From the NCBI GenBank assembly GCA_031256795.1, contig JAIRPW010000012.1:1-32811 (forward strand): a stretch of 32,811 nt of DNA. The letters are read 5' to 3'. Every line of letters begins with the position of its first letter. Position 1 is the first letter of the stretch. This document shows, in pieces, positions 19,031 to 26,701 of this stretch. This DNA is from Zoogloeaceae bacterium. Lineage in GTDB: Bacteria; Pseudomonadota; Gammaproteobacteria; Burkholderiales; Rhodocyclaceae. The position numbers and the translations under genes were made by a program. The notes under the pieces are model-generated. The model did no database searches, had not been told where the DNA came from, and saw nothing but the letters and a program-made list of their open reading frames with translations.

Positions 19031-20269
19031 ATGTCTGTGCTACTAAAGCGTGAGCAATTACGCCAGCGTTCAGATTACACTTACAAGTTCAATGAGAAAA
19101 CAGGCCGACATGGTTGGCTGCGCCTTACCCCTGCCTATTCCCTTAAAGTTGTTGAAGAATTGATTACCGGCCACAGACAAGCCAAACGCATTTTTGATCC
19201 ATTTTGCGGAACGGGTACAACGGTACTAAGTGCTGCTTATCATGGGCATGAAGGGGTTACGACCGATATTAATCCGTTTCTTGTATGGTTTGCTCAAGCA
19301 AAAACTGCTCATTATACTTCTAATCAAATTTCTGCAACCCAAGAGGCTTGTTCGTCCGCGCTTGACTTAATCAGATGTAACAGCATTGAACCAGCTTCTC
19401 CGCCACCTATTCACAATATAGAACGCTGGTGGAGTCCGAAATCACTTAATTTTCTACAGTTTCTTCGTACCGCCATTTCCGTTGTAACAAAAGAATACTC
19501 TGCGGAACGTACACTTCTACAAATTGCGTTTTGCCGAACATTAATTGAATTATCGAACGTTGCATTTAATCATCAATCAATGTCATTCAAAAATGAAAAG
19601 CAACTCAATATTGATTTTGATGCGGATATGGCAGGTATTTTTTCTGAAAATGTTCGTTTTATACTTAGTGGTGCAAGCGAAAACCCAATAGGTAAAAGCT
19701 ATGTTGTTCTTGGGGATTCAAAAAATGCTACAGAAGCAACTAAAGGTTTATTCGATCTTATCGTTACTTCTCCACCTTATGTTAACCGAATGTCTTATAT
19801 TCGGGAACTTCGACCCTATATGTACTGGCTCGGATTCTTGGTTAACGGCAGAGACGCTGGAGAATTAGACTGGACAGCCATTGGCGGTACTTGGGGAATT
19901 GCCACAAGCCGTTTAGCAGATTGGAAACGCCCAACGGATTGTTTTGAAAGTCAGCATCTTTCCAATGCGTTAGATCAAATTGCACATTTAGATAACATGA
20001 ATGGTACTGTACTTGCTAATTATGTAGCGAAGTATTTTGATGATATGTGGTCTCATTTCAGATGTTTAACCTCTGTGCTCGCTCATGGGGCAGAGTTGCA
20101 CTATATCGTGGGTAATTCAACCTTCTACGGAACGCTAGTGCCAACAGAGCTATTATATGCTGAAATGCTAACGAACCTAGGATTCAATAAAATTGAATGC
20201 CATCCGATTCGCAAACGTAATTCAAAGAAAGAACTTATTGAATTTGATGTTATTGCGCAATGGAAATAA
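19031..20269 (+). CDS. DNA methyltransferase, probably N4-cytosine or N6-adenine
   Basis: 412 residues. SAM-binding motif I is DPFCGTGTT (56-64) followed by TTDINPF (77-83, acidic motif II). Catalytic motif IV is TSPPY (246-250) in FDLIVTSPPYVNRMSY. SPPY is most common in N4-cytosine methylases; NPPY or DPPY is more usual for adenine. Motif I comes well before motif IV, separated by about 180 residues that probably include a target-recognition region. GGAG lies 9 bases before the ATG. It should methylate the sequence cut by the preceding nuclease. A TTGACA inside the nuclease gene (18820-18825) might provide an independent promoter, but its -10 is poor. Confidence 0.85.
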   Translation: MSVLLKREQLRQRSDYTYKFNEKTGRHGWLRLTPAYSLKVVEELITGHRQAKRIFDPFCGTGTTVLSAAYHGHEGVTTDINPFLVWFAQAKTAHYTSNQISATQEACSSALDLIRCNSIEPASPPPIHNIERWWSPKSLNFLQFLRTAISVVTKEYSAERTLLQIAFCRTLIELSNVAFNHQSMSFKNEKQLNIDFDADMAGIFSENVRFILSGASENPIGKSYVVLGDSKNATEATKGLFDLIVTSPPYVNRMSYIRELRPYMYWLGFLVNGRDAGELDWTAIGGTWGIATSRLADWKRPTDCFESQHLSNALDQIAHLDNMNGTVLANYVAKYFDDMWSHFRCLTSVLAHGAELHYIVGNSTFYGTLVPTELLYAEMLTNLGFNKIECHPIRKRNSKKELIEFDVIAQWK

Positions 20270-20319
20270 TATTTCTGTATCATTCATTTTCATGACTATA
20301 AAACGATTTGAAATAATAT
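20263..20319. repeat. Short repeat and palindrome after the methyltransferase
   Basis: GAAATAATATTTC (20263-20275) is a perfect 13-base odd palindrome overlapping the methyltransferase stop. Its first ten bases, GAAATAATAT, recur directly at 20310-20319. The rest of 20270-20386 is AT-rich with no ORF and no convincing terminator. In such AT-rich sequence short matches can arise by chance. Confidence 0.4.
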
Positions 20320-20386
20320 CATGATTCTCTTAAATAAAATTTTGCGAATTGAAAGGCGATATTGTCCAATCTGACACTGATGAACA

Positions 20387-21274
20387 TTAGAAAACCACAA
20401 AACTGCTCTTGACAGGGCAAAATTCCCGCGCGCAACATCGCTGTTTTTTGAATACGCCGCCGCTCATGCGTTCCTGGCCGGACAGATCGCGCCAGGTTTG
20501 CACTTGCTCAAATCCAGAGGCTATGAGCAGCGCGCGTACAGCCGCGCCCTGCTCATAGCCATGTTCACAAAGAAAAAAGCCGCCCGGCTCAAGGTACCCT
20601 GGCAAAAATCGAAGAATCCTGCGCACATCCTCCAGACCGTCCTCACCGCCAACCAACGCGCCTCGCGGTTCATAACGCACACCGTCCCCGAAAAGATGCG
20701 GATCATGCGCCGCAAGGTACGGCGGATTGGCAACCACAAGATGAAAACGTTCGCCCGCAAGCCCGGAAAACCAATCACTCAACAAAAAACGCGCCGATAC
20801 CCGCCAGAATTCCGCGTTGGCACGCGCGCAGTCCAGCGCATCAGGCGCACAATCCACCGCAGTAACGCGCGCGGCAGGACATTCCAGAGCAATCGTTACG
20901 GCCAGCACGCCGCTTCCTGTGCCTAAATCCAGTACGCGCGGCGCGGGAAAATTCGCTTCCGCGAGCCAGCGTAGCGCGCGTTCCGCCAGTTCTTCCGTTT
21001 CCGGACGGGGCGTCAAAACAGCGGGCGTTACCCGAAAATTTCGCCCATAAAACCAGGCGCTCTCCGTCAAATACGCCAAAGGTTCCCCGGTAGCCCGGCG
21101 CGTCAGCAACCGATCCAGACACGCCAGCTGCGCTTCCGTCAGTTCTGTTTCAGGATGGGCCATCAGCGCCGCGCGGGAACAATTCAGCACATGCCGCAGC
21201 AACAGACTCGCGTCCAAATAGTCAATCTTTTGCCGCGCGTTTATCAGCCAGACGTCCGCGCGCACGACATTCAC
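20387..21274 (-). CDS. prmC: Release-factor glutamine N5-methyltransferase
   Basis: Methylates the glutamine of the GGQ motif in release factors; the main substrate is encoded next door (prfA). 295 residues. An N-terminal helical domain is followed by a Rossmann methylase fold with motif [18 protein letters not shown] and catalytic [12 protein letters not shown]. The ATG overlaps the prfA stop by 4 bases. The C-terminus is odd. After the usual end region (about [14 protein letters not shown]) it continues [19 protein letters not shown], about 16-18 residues beyond the E. coli protein (277), and the last codons lie in AT-rich island DNA. The native stop was probably lost when the island inserted (inference). 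Confidence 0.95.
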   Translation of the reverse strand: MNVVRADVWLINARQKIDYLDASLLLRHVLNCSRAALMAHPETELTEAQLACLDRLLTRRATGEPLAYLTESAWFYGRNFRVTPAVLTPRPETEELAERALRWLAEANFPAPRVLDLGTGSGVLAVTIALECPAARVTAVDCAPDALDCARANAEFWRVSARFLLSDWFSGLAGERFHLVVANPPYLAAHDPHLFGDGVRYEPRGALVGGEDGLEDVRRILRFLPGYLEPGGFFLCEHGYEQGAAVRALLIASGFEQVQTWRDLSGQERMSGGVFKKQRCCAREFCPVKSSFVVF

Positions 21275-22362
21275 CCTTCCGAGAGCATATTCAGCTGCGC
21301 CAGATGGTTTTCGCTCGTCAGCGCGCCGATCAGCTCGTCCAGATCGCCATCCAGAATGGCATGGAGCCGATGCAGCGTCAGATTGATGCGATGATCCGTT
21401 ACGCGCCCCTGAGGAAAATTATAGGTTCGGACACGTTCAGAGCGATCTCCGCTGCCGACCAGCTTTTTTCGCGTAGCCGCGACCGTTCTCTGCCGCTCGC
21501 GCGTTTCCTTGTCTTTTAAACGCGCCGCCAGCACCCTCAGGGCAGAAGCCTTGTTTTGATGCTGAGAGCGCCCGTCCTGACATTCGGCAACGAGACCGGT
21601 CGGCAAATGCGTCACGCGCACCGCCGAATCCGTTTTATTGATATGCTGCCCGCCCGCGCCGGAAGCGCGAAAGGTATCAATGCGCAATTCCGCCGGATTA
21701 AGCATGATTTCGCTTTGCTCATCCGCTTCGGGCAGCACCGCGACGGTACACGCGGACGTATGAATGCGCCCCTGGCTTTCTGTTTCGGGAATGCGCTGTA
21801 CGCGATGCGCGCCAGACTCAAACTTGAGCCGCGCATATACGCCTTCTTTCGCGCCGCCGCCCGTGACGCGGCAAACGATCTCCCGATAGCCGCCCAGCTC
21901 AGACATGTTGGCGGAAAGCACTTCCAGACGCCAGCGATTTCTTTCGGCGTAACGGCTGTACATACGAAACAACTCCGAGGCGAAAAGCGCGGATTCATCT
22001 CCGCCCGTGCCCGCGCGAATTTCCAGCAAAATATCGCGGTCATCCTCTGGATCGCGCGGTAAAAGTTCTTTTTGCAGCTCCAGTATCAGCGACGCGAGAC
22101 GCTCGCGCGCCGCTACAAGTTCCTCCCGCGCCAGATCCCGCATCTCCGGATCGGATAGCAGACTCTCTGTCTGGCGCGCGTCCGCTTCCCGCTGGCAGTA
22201 TTCGGCATAAAGCCGCGCGGCAGATTCAATTTCAGAACGCTCCAGAGAAAGCTCGCGGAAACGAGACCGGTCCCGCGCCACCTCTTCGCTGGCCAGCAAA
22301 GCCTCAATTTCCTGAAAGCGGAAAGAAATTGACTCCAACCTCGCGCGCAAACTGGCTTTCAT
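21271..22362 (-). CDS. prfA: Peptide chain release factor 1
   Basis: Recognises UAA and UAG stops and triggers peptide release. 363 residues from the ATG at 22362, which overlaps the plsY stop by 4 bases; longer upstream starts lie inside plsY and were rejected. The codon-recognition PxT motif appears as P192-E-T194 in [15 protein letters not shown]. The catalytic GGQ is at 237-239 in [17 protein letters not shown], the glutamine methylated by PrmC. The motif and length indicate RF1 and not RF2; no programmed frameshift site is present or needed. Confidence 0.97.
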   Translation of the reverse strand: MKASLRARLESISFRFQEIEALLASEEVARDRSRFRELSLERSEIESAARLYAEYCQREADARQTESLLSDPEMRDLAREELVAARERLASLILELQKELLPRDPEDDRDILLEIRAGTGGDESALFASELFRMYSRYAERNRWRLEVLSANMSELGGYREIVCRVTGGGAKEGVYARLKFESGAHRVQRIPETESQGRIHTSACTVAVLPEADEQSEIMLNPAELRIDTFRASGAGGQHINKTDSAVRVTHLPTGLVAECQDGRSQHQNKASALRVLAARLKDKETRERQRTVAATRKKLVGSGDRSERVRTYNFPQGRVTDHRINLTLHRLHAILDGDLDELIGALTSENHLAQLNMLSEG

Positions 22363-22967
22363 CGCTTGTTTTTTTCTTCGCCGATCTTGCCTTCGCGCCC
22401 CGCAAGCAGGCGCGAAAGATTCCCCAAATGCCGCATAAGCACCAATACCGCGATGCCGGTCACCGCCCAAAACGTCCCATCTTCCTCCGTCAACAAAAAC
22501 CAAAAAGGCGCGGAAAAGGCGGCCAGTACGGCGGCCAGGGAGGAATAACGGCTAACCCAGGCGGTCAATACCCAGGTAAGCAGAGTAAGCCCGCCCGCTA
22601 CAGGAGAAAGGGCCAGCAATACGCCCGCGGCCGTCGCCACGCCTTTTCCGCCGCGAAAGCGCAGGAAAAGGGAATACAGATGTCCCAGAAAAGCCGACAA
22701 CGCAACCAGCGCCTGCACTTCCACAGACAATCCCGCCGCACGCGCAAGGTACACTGCCGCCGCGCCTTTGCCCGCGTCGCCCACAAGAGTCAAGAACGCC
22801 GCTTTTTTGCTGCCCGCGCGCAGCACATTGGTCGCGCCAGGATTTCCAGAACCATACGTGCGCGGATCGGCCAGCCCAAAAAGTCGGGCGCTTAACACAG
22901 CAAACGGCACGGAACCCAGAAGATAGGCAAAAACAAGCGCGCAAAAAACAGCCGGATAGGAAGTCAT
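22359..22967 (-). CDS. plsY: Acyl-phosphate glycerol-3-phosphate acyltransferase
   Basis: Integral membrane enzyme that starts phospholipid synthesis by acylating glycerol-3-phosphate from acyl-phosphate. 202 residues from ATG at 22967. Five or so membrane segments are visible. The three conserved cytoplasmic motifs are [24 protein letters not shown] and [21 protein letters not shown]. It is first of the plsY-prfA-prmC operon, each junction a 4-base overlap. It is divergent from folB, the same arrangement as in many proteobacteria. No Shine-Dalgarno is seen. Confidence 0.95.
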   Translation of the reverse strand: MTSYPAVFCALVFAYLLGSVPFAVLSARLFGLADPRTYGSGNPGATNVLRAGSKKAAFLTLVGDAGKGAAAVYLARAAGLSVEVQALVALSAFLGHLYSLFLRFRGGKGVATAAGVLLALSPVAGGLTLLTWVLTAWVSRYSSLAAVLAAFSAPFWFLLTEEDGTFWAVTGIAVLVLMRHLGNLSRLLAGREGKIGEEKNKR

Positions 22968-22992
22968 CGTGATAGGGAAAACGCGAAAGGAG

Positions 22993-23012
22993 TACAATCC
23001 GCCGCGATTTTA
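22993..23012. promoter_or_regulatory. Symmetric divergent promoter core for plsY and folB
   Basis: The plus strand reads TACAATCCGCCGCGATTTTA. TACAAT (22993-22998) is a -10 for folB on the plus strand. The complement of ATTTTA (23007-23012) is TAAAAT, a -10 for plsY on the minus strand. The two -10 elements face each other across 8 G/C bases, so one core could serve both directions. Leaders would be about 35 bases each. Clear -35 boxes are not visible. Confidence 0.45.
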
Positions 23013-23040
23013 CCTCATTCTCGGCAAAGGATTTTCCGGC

Positions 23041-23409
23041 ATGGACATGCTCTTTATTGACGAAATGCGCGTGGAAACCAGAGTCGGCGCTTATCCGTGG
23101 GAAAAGGCGCTGCCGCAAACCGTGCTTCTGAATCTAAAGATCGCCCTGCCAGAATCCGCCGGGGAAAATGACGATCTGCGCGCAACCATTGATTACGCGA
23201 ACGTTGTGAAAAGGCTGCGCGACGCCCTGAGCGGACGATCCTTCAACCTTTTGGAGACACTGGCTTGCTGCGTTGCGGATTTGCTGCTTACTGATTTTTC
23301 CGTACCCTGGGTCAATGTCAGCGTGACCAAGCCGGGAATTCTGCCCAATATCAAGCGCGTCGGCGTAGAAATTGAACGCAGGAAAAATCCAGATTCGCCC
23401 TCGAACTGA
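23041..23409 (+). CDS. folB: Dihydroneopterin aldolase
   Basis: Folate-pathway enzyme converting dihydroneopterin to hydroxymethyl-dihydropterin and glycolaldehyde. 122 residues from the ATG at 23041, which has AAAGGA about 9 bases upstream. Conserved blocks are RVETRVGAYPWEK near residue 15, the substrate-binding TIDYANVVKRL, and VTKPGILPNIKRVGVEIER with the catalytic lysine. It lies divergent from plsY and ends only 4 bases from the convergent yihY stop, leaving no room for separate terminators. Confidence 0.94.
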   Translation: MDMLFIDEMRVETRVGAYPWEKALPQTVLLNLKIALPESAGENDDLRATIDYANVVKRLRDALSGRSFNLLETLACCVADLLLTDFSVPWVNVSVTKPGILPNIKRVGVEIERRKNPDSPSN

Positions 23410-23413
23410 ATCC

Positions 23414-24301
23414 CTACCGCCGATTGTTTCTCGCTGATTTTCCTTTCCGGCGCATTTCCTGATCCATGCGCGCGGTCAGCGCGGCGGCGGCCAATACCAG
23501 CATCCAGGCAAAATAAAGCCAGAGCAAAAAAACAGGCAAAGCGGCAAACGCGCCATAGACCAGAGAATAATACGGCGTCTGCCCCACATACCAGCGCATC
23601 CCCTCTTTCATGGCAAAAAGTAAAACACTGACCGTTATGCCGCCAATCAGCGCGGCGCGGCGGCTGACTTTCGCGTTGGGAAGCGCGTAATACAAAAGAG
23701 AGAAAAAAAGCCCCAGCAATAAAATATCCGCGCCCAAAACAAAATGGCTTACGCGCGACTGAAAAGGCCCGTGCCAGCCTGCGGCAAGGCGAAGGAGAAA
23801 ATCGCTCAAGCTGGTAAGCGCCCCCAGGGAAAAAGGCGCTCCGACAAGTCCCACGCCGTAAAACGGCAAGCGTTTCAGCCAGCTTCTGCTTTCGCGGACC
23901 CGCCATATTTGATTAAACGCGCCTTCCAGCGCGCGCAGCAGGAAAAAAATGAACGCGGCCAGCAACGCCATCCAGGGCAAAGCCAGAGTGTCCGCGCTTT
24001 CCGAGATCGCGTAAATTTGCCGCGCGACCAACCCGCCGCTTTGCTCCGGTAAAAGCGCGCGCGTCAGCCAAAGATCAAGCTCTTTGGCCAGCGCGGAAAA
24101 CCCCGGCAGACGATGGGCAATCGCCAGCACCAGCGTAACCAACGGCACCAGCGCAAACAAACTGGAAAAAGAAAGCGCGGCCGCCATTTGCGGCAGACGC
24201 TCCCGCCGGAACACCCGCGCCAAATCCCCCGGCAAAGCGCAGAAGAAATTAAATAACGCAAAAAGACAGCGGCACATGGAAAACAGAAAAATCCGCCGCA
24301 T
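23414..24301 (-). CDS. YihY/BrkB-family inner-membrane protein
   Basis: 295 residues with about six membrane segments (for example LSFSSLFALVPLVTLVLAIAH, LPWMALLAAFIFFLLRALEG, GADILLLGLFFSLLYYALP, and AALPVFLLWLYFAWMLVLAAAALTARM). The LPQMAAALSFSSLFALVPL opening and TPYYSLVYGAFAALPVFLLWLYFAW segments are signatures of the YihY (BrkB, UPF0761) family. The molecular function is unsettled; it was once mislabelled RNase BN. The start may be 24301 (9 bases after the pdxA stop) or ATG at 24277. It is last in the lptD-surA-pdxA series. The C-terminus is short and basic. Confidence 0.9.
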   Translation of the reverse strand: MRRIFLFSMCRCLFALFNFFCALPGDLARVFRRERLPQMAAALSFSSLFALVPLVTLVLAIAHRLPGFSALAKELDLWLTRALLPEQSGGLVARQIYAISESADTLALPWMALLAAFIFFLLRALEGAFNQIWRVRESRSWLKRLPFYGVGLVGAPFSLGALTSLSDFLLRLAAGWHGPFQSRVSHFVLGADILLLGLFFSLLYYALPNAKVSRRAALIGGITVSVLLFAMKEGMRWYVGQTPYYSLVYGAFAALPVFLLWLYFAWMLVLAAAALTARMDQEMRRKGKSARNNRR

Positions 24302-24310
24302 TCGCCAAAA

Positions 24311-25366
24311 TCAGCGCGCGGATACAGAAACAAAATCCATCATGCGCCGCGCTTCGGCAATGGCCGCGAACAAACTGCCCGCATTGGCCTTGCCGCTGCC
24401 CGCCAACGGGAGCGCGGTTCCATGATCCACCGAAGTACGAATCAACGGCAGCCCCAGCGTAACATTGACCCCGCGACCAAACGTCGCGTATTTGAGCGGC
24501 GCCAACCCCTGATCGTGATACATCGCCAGCACGGCGTCCCCCTGCGCCAAAATCGGCGGCGTAAACAGCGTATCCGCCGGTAAAGGTCCGATGAGCGTCA
24601 TGTCGCCTCTCTGCCGCAGAGTTTCCAGTACCGGAGAAATGACCTCCAGCTCCTCGCGCCCCATATGCCCCTCCTCTCCCGCGTGCGGATTCATTCCCGC
24701 AACCAGAATGCGCGGAGACGAGAAACCATATTTGGCGCGCAGTTCCCGGCACAGAATCTCCAGCGTCTCCGTGAGGCTTTCCCGCGTAACGGCGGCAGCG
24801 ACGTCCTTCAGAGGCAAATGCGTGCTGGCGAGCGCGACTCGCAGCGTACCGTCCGCATGGCCGCGTTCAGTATCCCCCGCGAGCATCATGACAACCCGGC
24901 GCGTCCGCGTCTGCTGCGCCAGATATTCGGTATGTCCGGAAAAACCAGGCGCGCGCGGCAAAGCCGCCCGCGCAATGACGCCCTTGTGCAGCGGCGCGGT
25001 AACAAGCGCGGAAAATTCCCCCGCAAGACAGCCGGAAACCGCGCGATCCAAAAGCGCGAGCACATAATCGCCGTTGTCCGGATCAAGCCGCCCCGCCGTC
25101 ACCGGCGCGTTCAGCGGCAAAGAAAGCACTTCCAGCGCGCCTTTTGGCGGAGTCCGCCCCGGATCGTATTCCGTCAGCGCGACTGCTTTCCCCAACTGCC
25201 GCGCGCGCCTCTCCAGCAAATCGCGGTCGGCAAGCAGAACCGGACGGCAGTTCAGAGGAACGCCCGCGAGCGCAAGACAAATGTCCGGCCCAATGCCCGC
25301 CGGTTCCCCGGTAGTCAGCGCGACGCGCGGCAAAGCGCCGGAAGAGGACGAATCGCGCCTATTCAT
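24311..25366 (-). CDS. pdxA: 4-hydroxythreonine-4-phosphate dehydrogenase
   Basis: NAD-dependent, metal-requiring enzyme of DXP-dependent vitamin B6 synthesis. 351 residues from the ATG at 25366. A TTG six codons earlier is in frame but less likely. GEPAGIGPD (20-28) is the N-terminal signature. The three metal-ligand histidines seen in E. coli PdxA correspond to H183 (STHLPL), H228 (NPHAGEEGHMG) and H284 (MYHDQGLAPLKY). The start overlaps the end of surA by 8 bases, indicating coupling. Confidence 0.95.
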   Translation of the reverse strand: MNRRDSSSSGALPRVALTTGEPAGIGPDICLALAGVPLNCRPVLLADRDLLERRARQLGKAVALTEYDPGRTPPKGALEVLSLPLNAPVTAGRLDPDNGDYVLALLDRAVSGCLAGEFSALVTAPLHKGVIARAALPRAPGFSGHTEYLAQQTRTRRVVMMLAGDTERGHADGTLRVALASTHLPLKDVAAAVTRESLTETLEILCRELRAKYGFSSPRILVAGMNPHAGEEGHMGREELEVISPVLETLRQRGDMTLIGPLPADTLFTPPILAQGDAVLAMYHDQGLAPLKYATFGRGVNVTLGLPLIRTSVDHGTALPLAGSGKANAGSLFAAIAEARRMMDFVSVSAR

Positions 25367-26678
25367 CTTCCAAGCGATATTCAACGTAGGTTTTATCCAA
25401 CAACTGGCGCAGCCAATCCTGATAAGCGTCTTCCAGCTTGCGTTCCCGCAGCGCCTGCCTCGCGGCCAGACGTTTTTTCTCCAAACTCATGTCTTCCAGC
25501 CGCCGCGCTTCCACCCGAATCAAATGAAAGCCGAACGGCGACTGCACCACATCACTCAATTCTCCGTCCGCCAGCGCGTCCATTACGCGCTCAAATTCCG
25601 GCACGGTATCGCCAGGATTCAGCCAGCCCAAATCCCCGCCGTTGGCGGCGGAACCATCCTGGGAATACAGCCGCGCCATTTCCGCGAAGCTCTCCCCATG
25701 CAAAAGGCGCTCGCGTAAATCCGACAGACGCCGACGCGCCTCCGCTTCCGAGACAACCTCGTCCACGCGCATCAAAATATGCCGCGCGTGCGTCTGCCGC
25801 ACCCCCGTATCCGGCGTTTCCTTGCTTTCGTCACGCCGCTCGATCAGGCGAAACACATGGAAACCATTGGCGCTTTGCAGAACGGGAGAAACGTCGCCAT
25901 TCTTCATTTTGACAACGATTTCGGCAAAAAGCGCGGGCAGCGCTTCCAGAGGACGCGCCTCCAGATTTCCGCCCTGCAGGGCGTCAGAAGCATCCGAATA
26001 GGCTGCGGCAAGTTCGGCAAAGTTCTCGCCCTTGAGCGCCCGCTGCCGGACGCTTTCCGCCTTGCTCTTGAGTTTTTGCAGCTGCGCGGGCGCGGCGGAT
26101 TCCGGCGCGCGCACAAGAATGTGCGCAATCCGAAAAGTTTCAGGCTGTTCTCCGCGCTGCGCCAAATAGTTATCAATTTCCGCGTCCGTAATCACGATAC
26201 GGCTATCCACTTCCCGGTCGCGCAAACGGGAAATCAGCATATCTTTACGAATTTCCTCGCGGAAAACCGCGAAGGGAACGCCATCTTTTTCCAGAGCGGT
26301 CTTGAATTCCGCCAAAGACATATGATTATTGGCGGCGACGCGGGCAATCCCCTGATCCAATTGCGCGTCGTCAATTTTCATGCCGTACTCTTTCGCCAAT
26401 TGCTGCTGGGCGCGCTCCAAAATAAGACGCTCCAGCATCTGCCGCTCCAGCTCTTCTTCCGGCGGCAATGGCGTGCCTTGCCGCCGCAAACGGTTCAGCG
26501 CCGAGCGCAATTCATATTTCAATTCCGAAAGAGTAATCGCCTCATTGCCAACCACGGCGATAATTCGATCCACTTCAATCGGCTCCGGGCGCGCCATCGC
26601 GGAAAGAGAAAAACAAGCCGCCGCCGCGAAAAAGAAAATTCCCAAAGCGCGTAGAAAGAGAGAGAAAAATATAGGCAT
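25359..26678 (-). CDS. surA: Periplasmic chaperone / peptidyl-prolyl isomerase SurA
   Basis: Escorts unfolded outer-membrane proteins, including LptD, across the periplasm. 439 residues from ATG at 26678, with a signal peptide of about 29 residues (FFFAAAACFSLSAMA then RPEP). The N-terminal chaperone domain begins IEVDRIIAVVGNEAITLSEL. Two parvulin domains follow, opening at about 183 (RIAHILVRAP) and about 298 (ARHILMRVDEV), each with a GG[ND]L stretch and an SPFGFH- or SANGFH-type end. A C-terminal helix closes the chaperone module. It lies 23 bases after its client gene lptD. Confidence 0.96.
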   Translation of the reverse strand: MPIFFSLFLRALGIFFFAAAACFSLSAMARPEPIEVDRIIAVVGNEAITLSELKYELRSALNRLRRQGTPLPPEEELERQMLERLILERAQQQLAKEYGMKIDDAQLDQGIARVAANNHMSLAEFKTALEKDGVPFAVFREEIRKDMLISRLRDREVDSRIVITDAEIDNYLAQRGEQPETFRIAHILVRAPESAAPAQLQKLKSKAESVRQRALKGENFAELAAAYSDASDALQGGNLEARPLEALPALFAEIVVKMKNGDVSPVLQSANGFHVFRLIERRDESKETPDTGVRQTHARHILMRVDEVVSEAEARRRLSDLRERLLHGESFAEMARLYSQDGSAANGGDLGWLNPGDTVPEFERVMDALADGELSDVVQSPFGFHLIRVEARRLEDMSLEKKRLAARQALRERKLEDAYQDWLRQLLDKTYVEYRLEDE

Positions 26679-26701
26679 AGAAGGAGCAATCAAAAAACGC
26701 C

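Larger units (their letters stand above)
18092..20400. other. AT-rich restriction-modification island
   Basis: Base composition and codon usage change sharply just after the gltX stop and change back at about 20400-20450, inside the end of prmC. The GCGC runs found everywhere else nearly vanish, and A/T-ending codons dominate. The island holds one nuclease and one methyltransferase gene plus about 120 bases of AT-rich DNA on each side. No integrase, transposase, tRNA or clear flanking direct repeat is visible. It sits between the convergent genes gltX and prmC, a neutral landing site. Confidence 0.85.

Noticed and set aside
24665-25912. 415-codon plus-strand frame opposite pdxA and surA
   Set aside because: Arginine/proline-rich translation typical of antisense shadow; both genes opposite are complete and well conserved.
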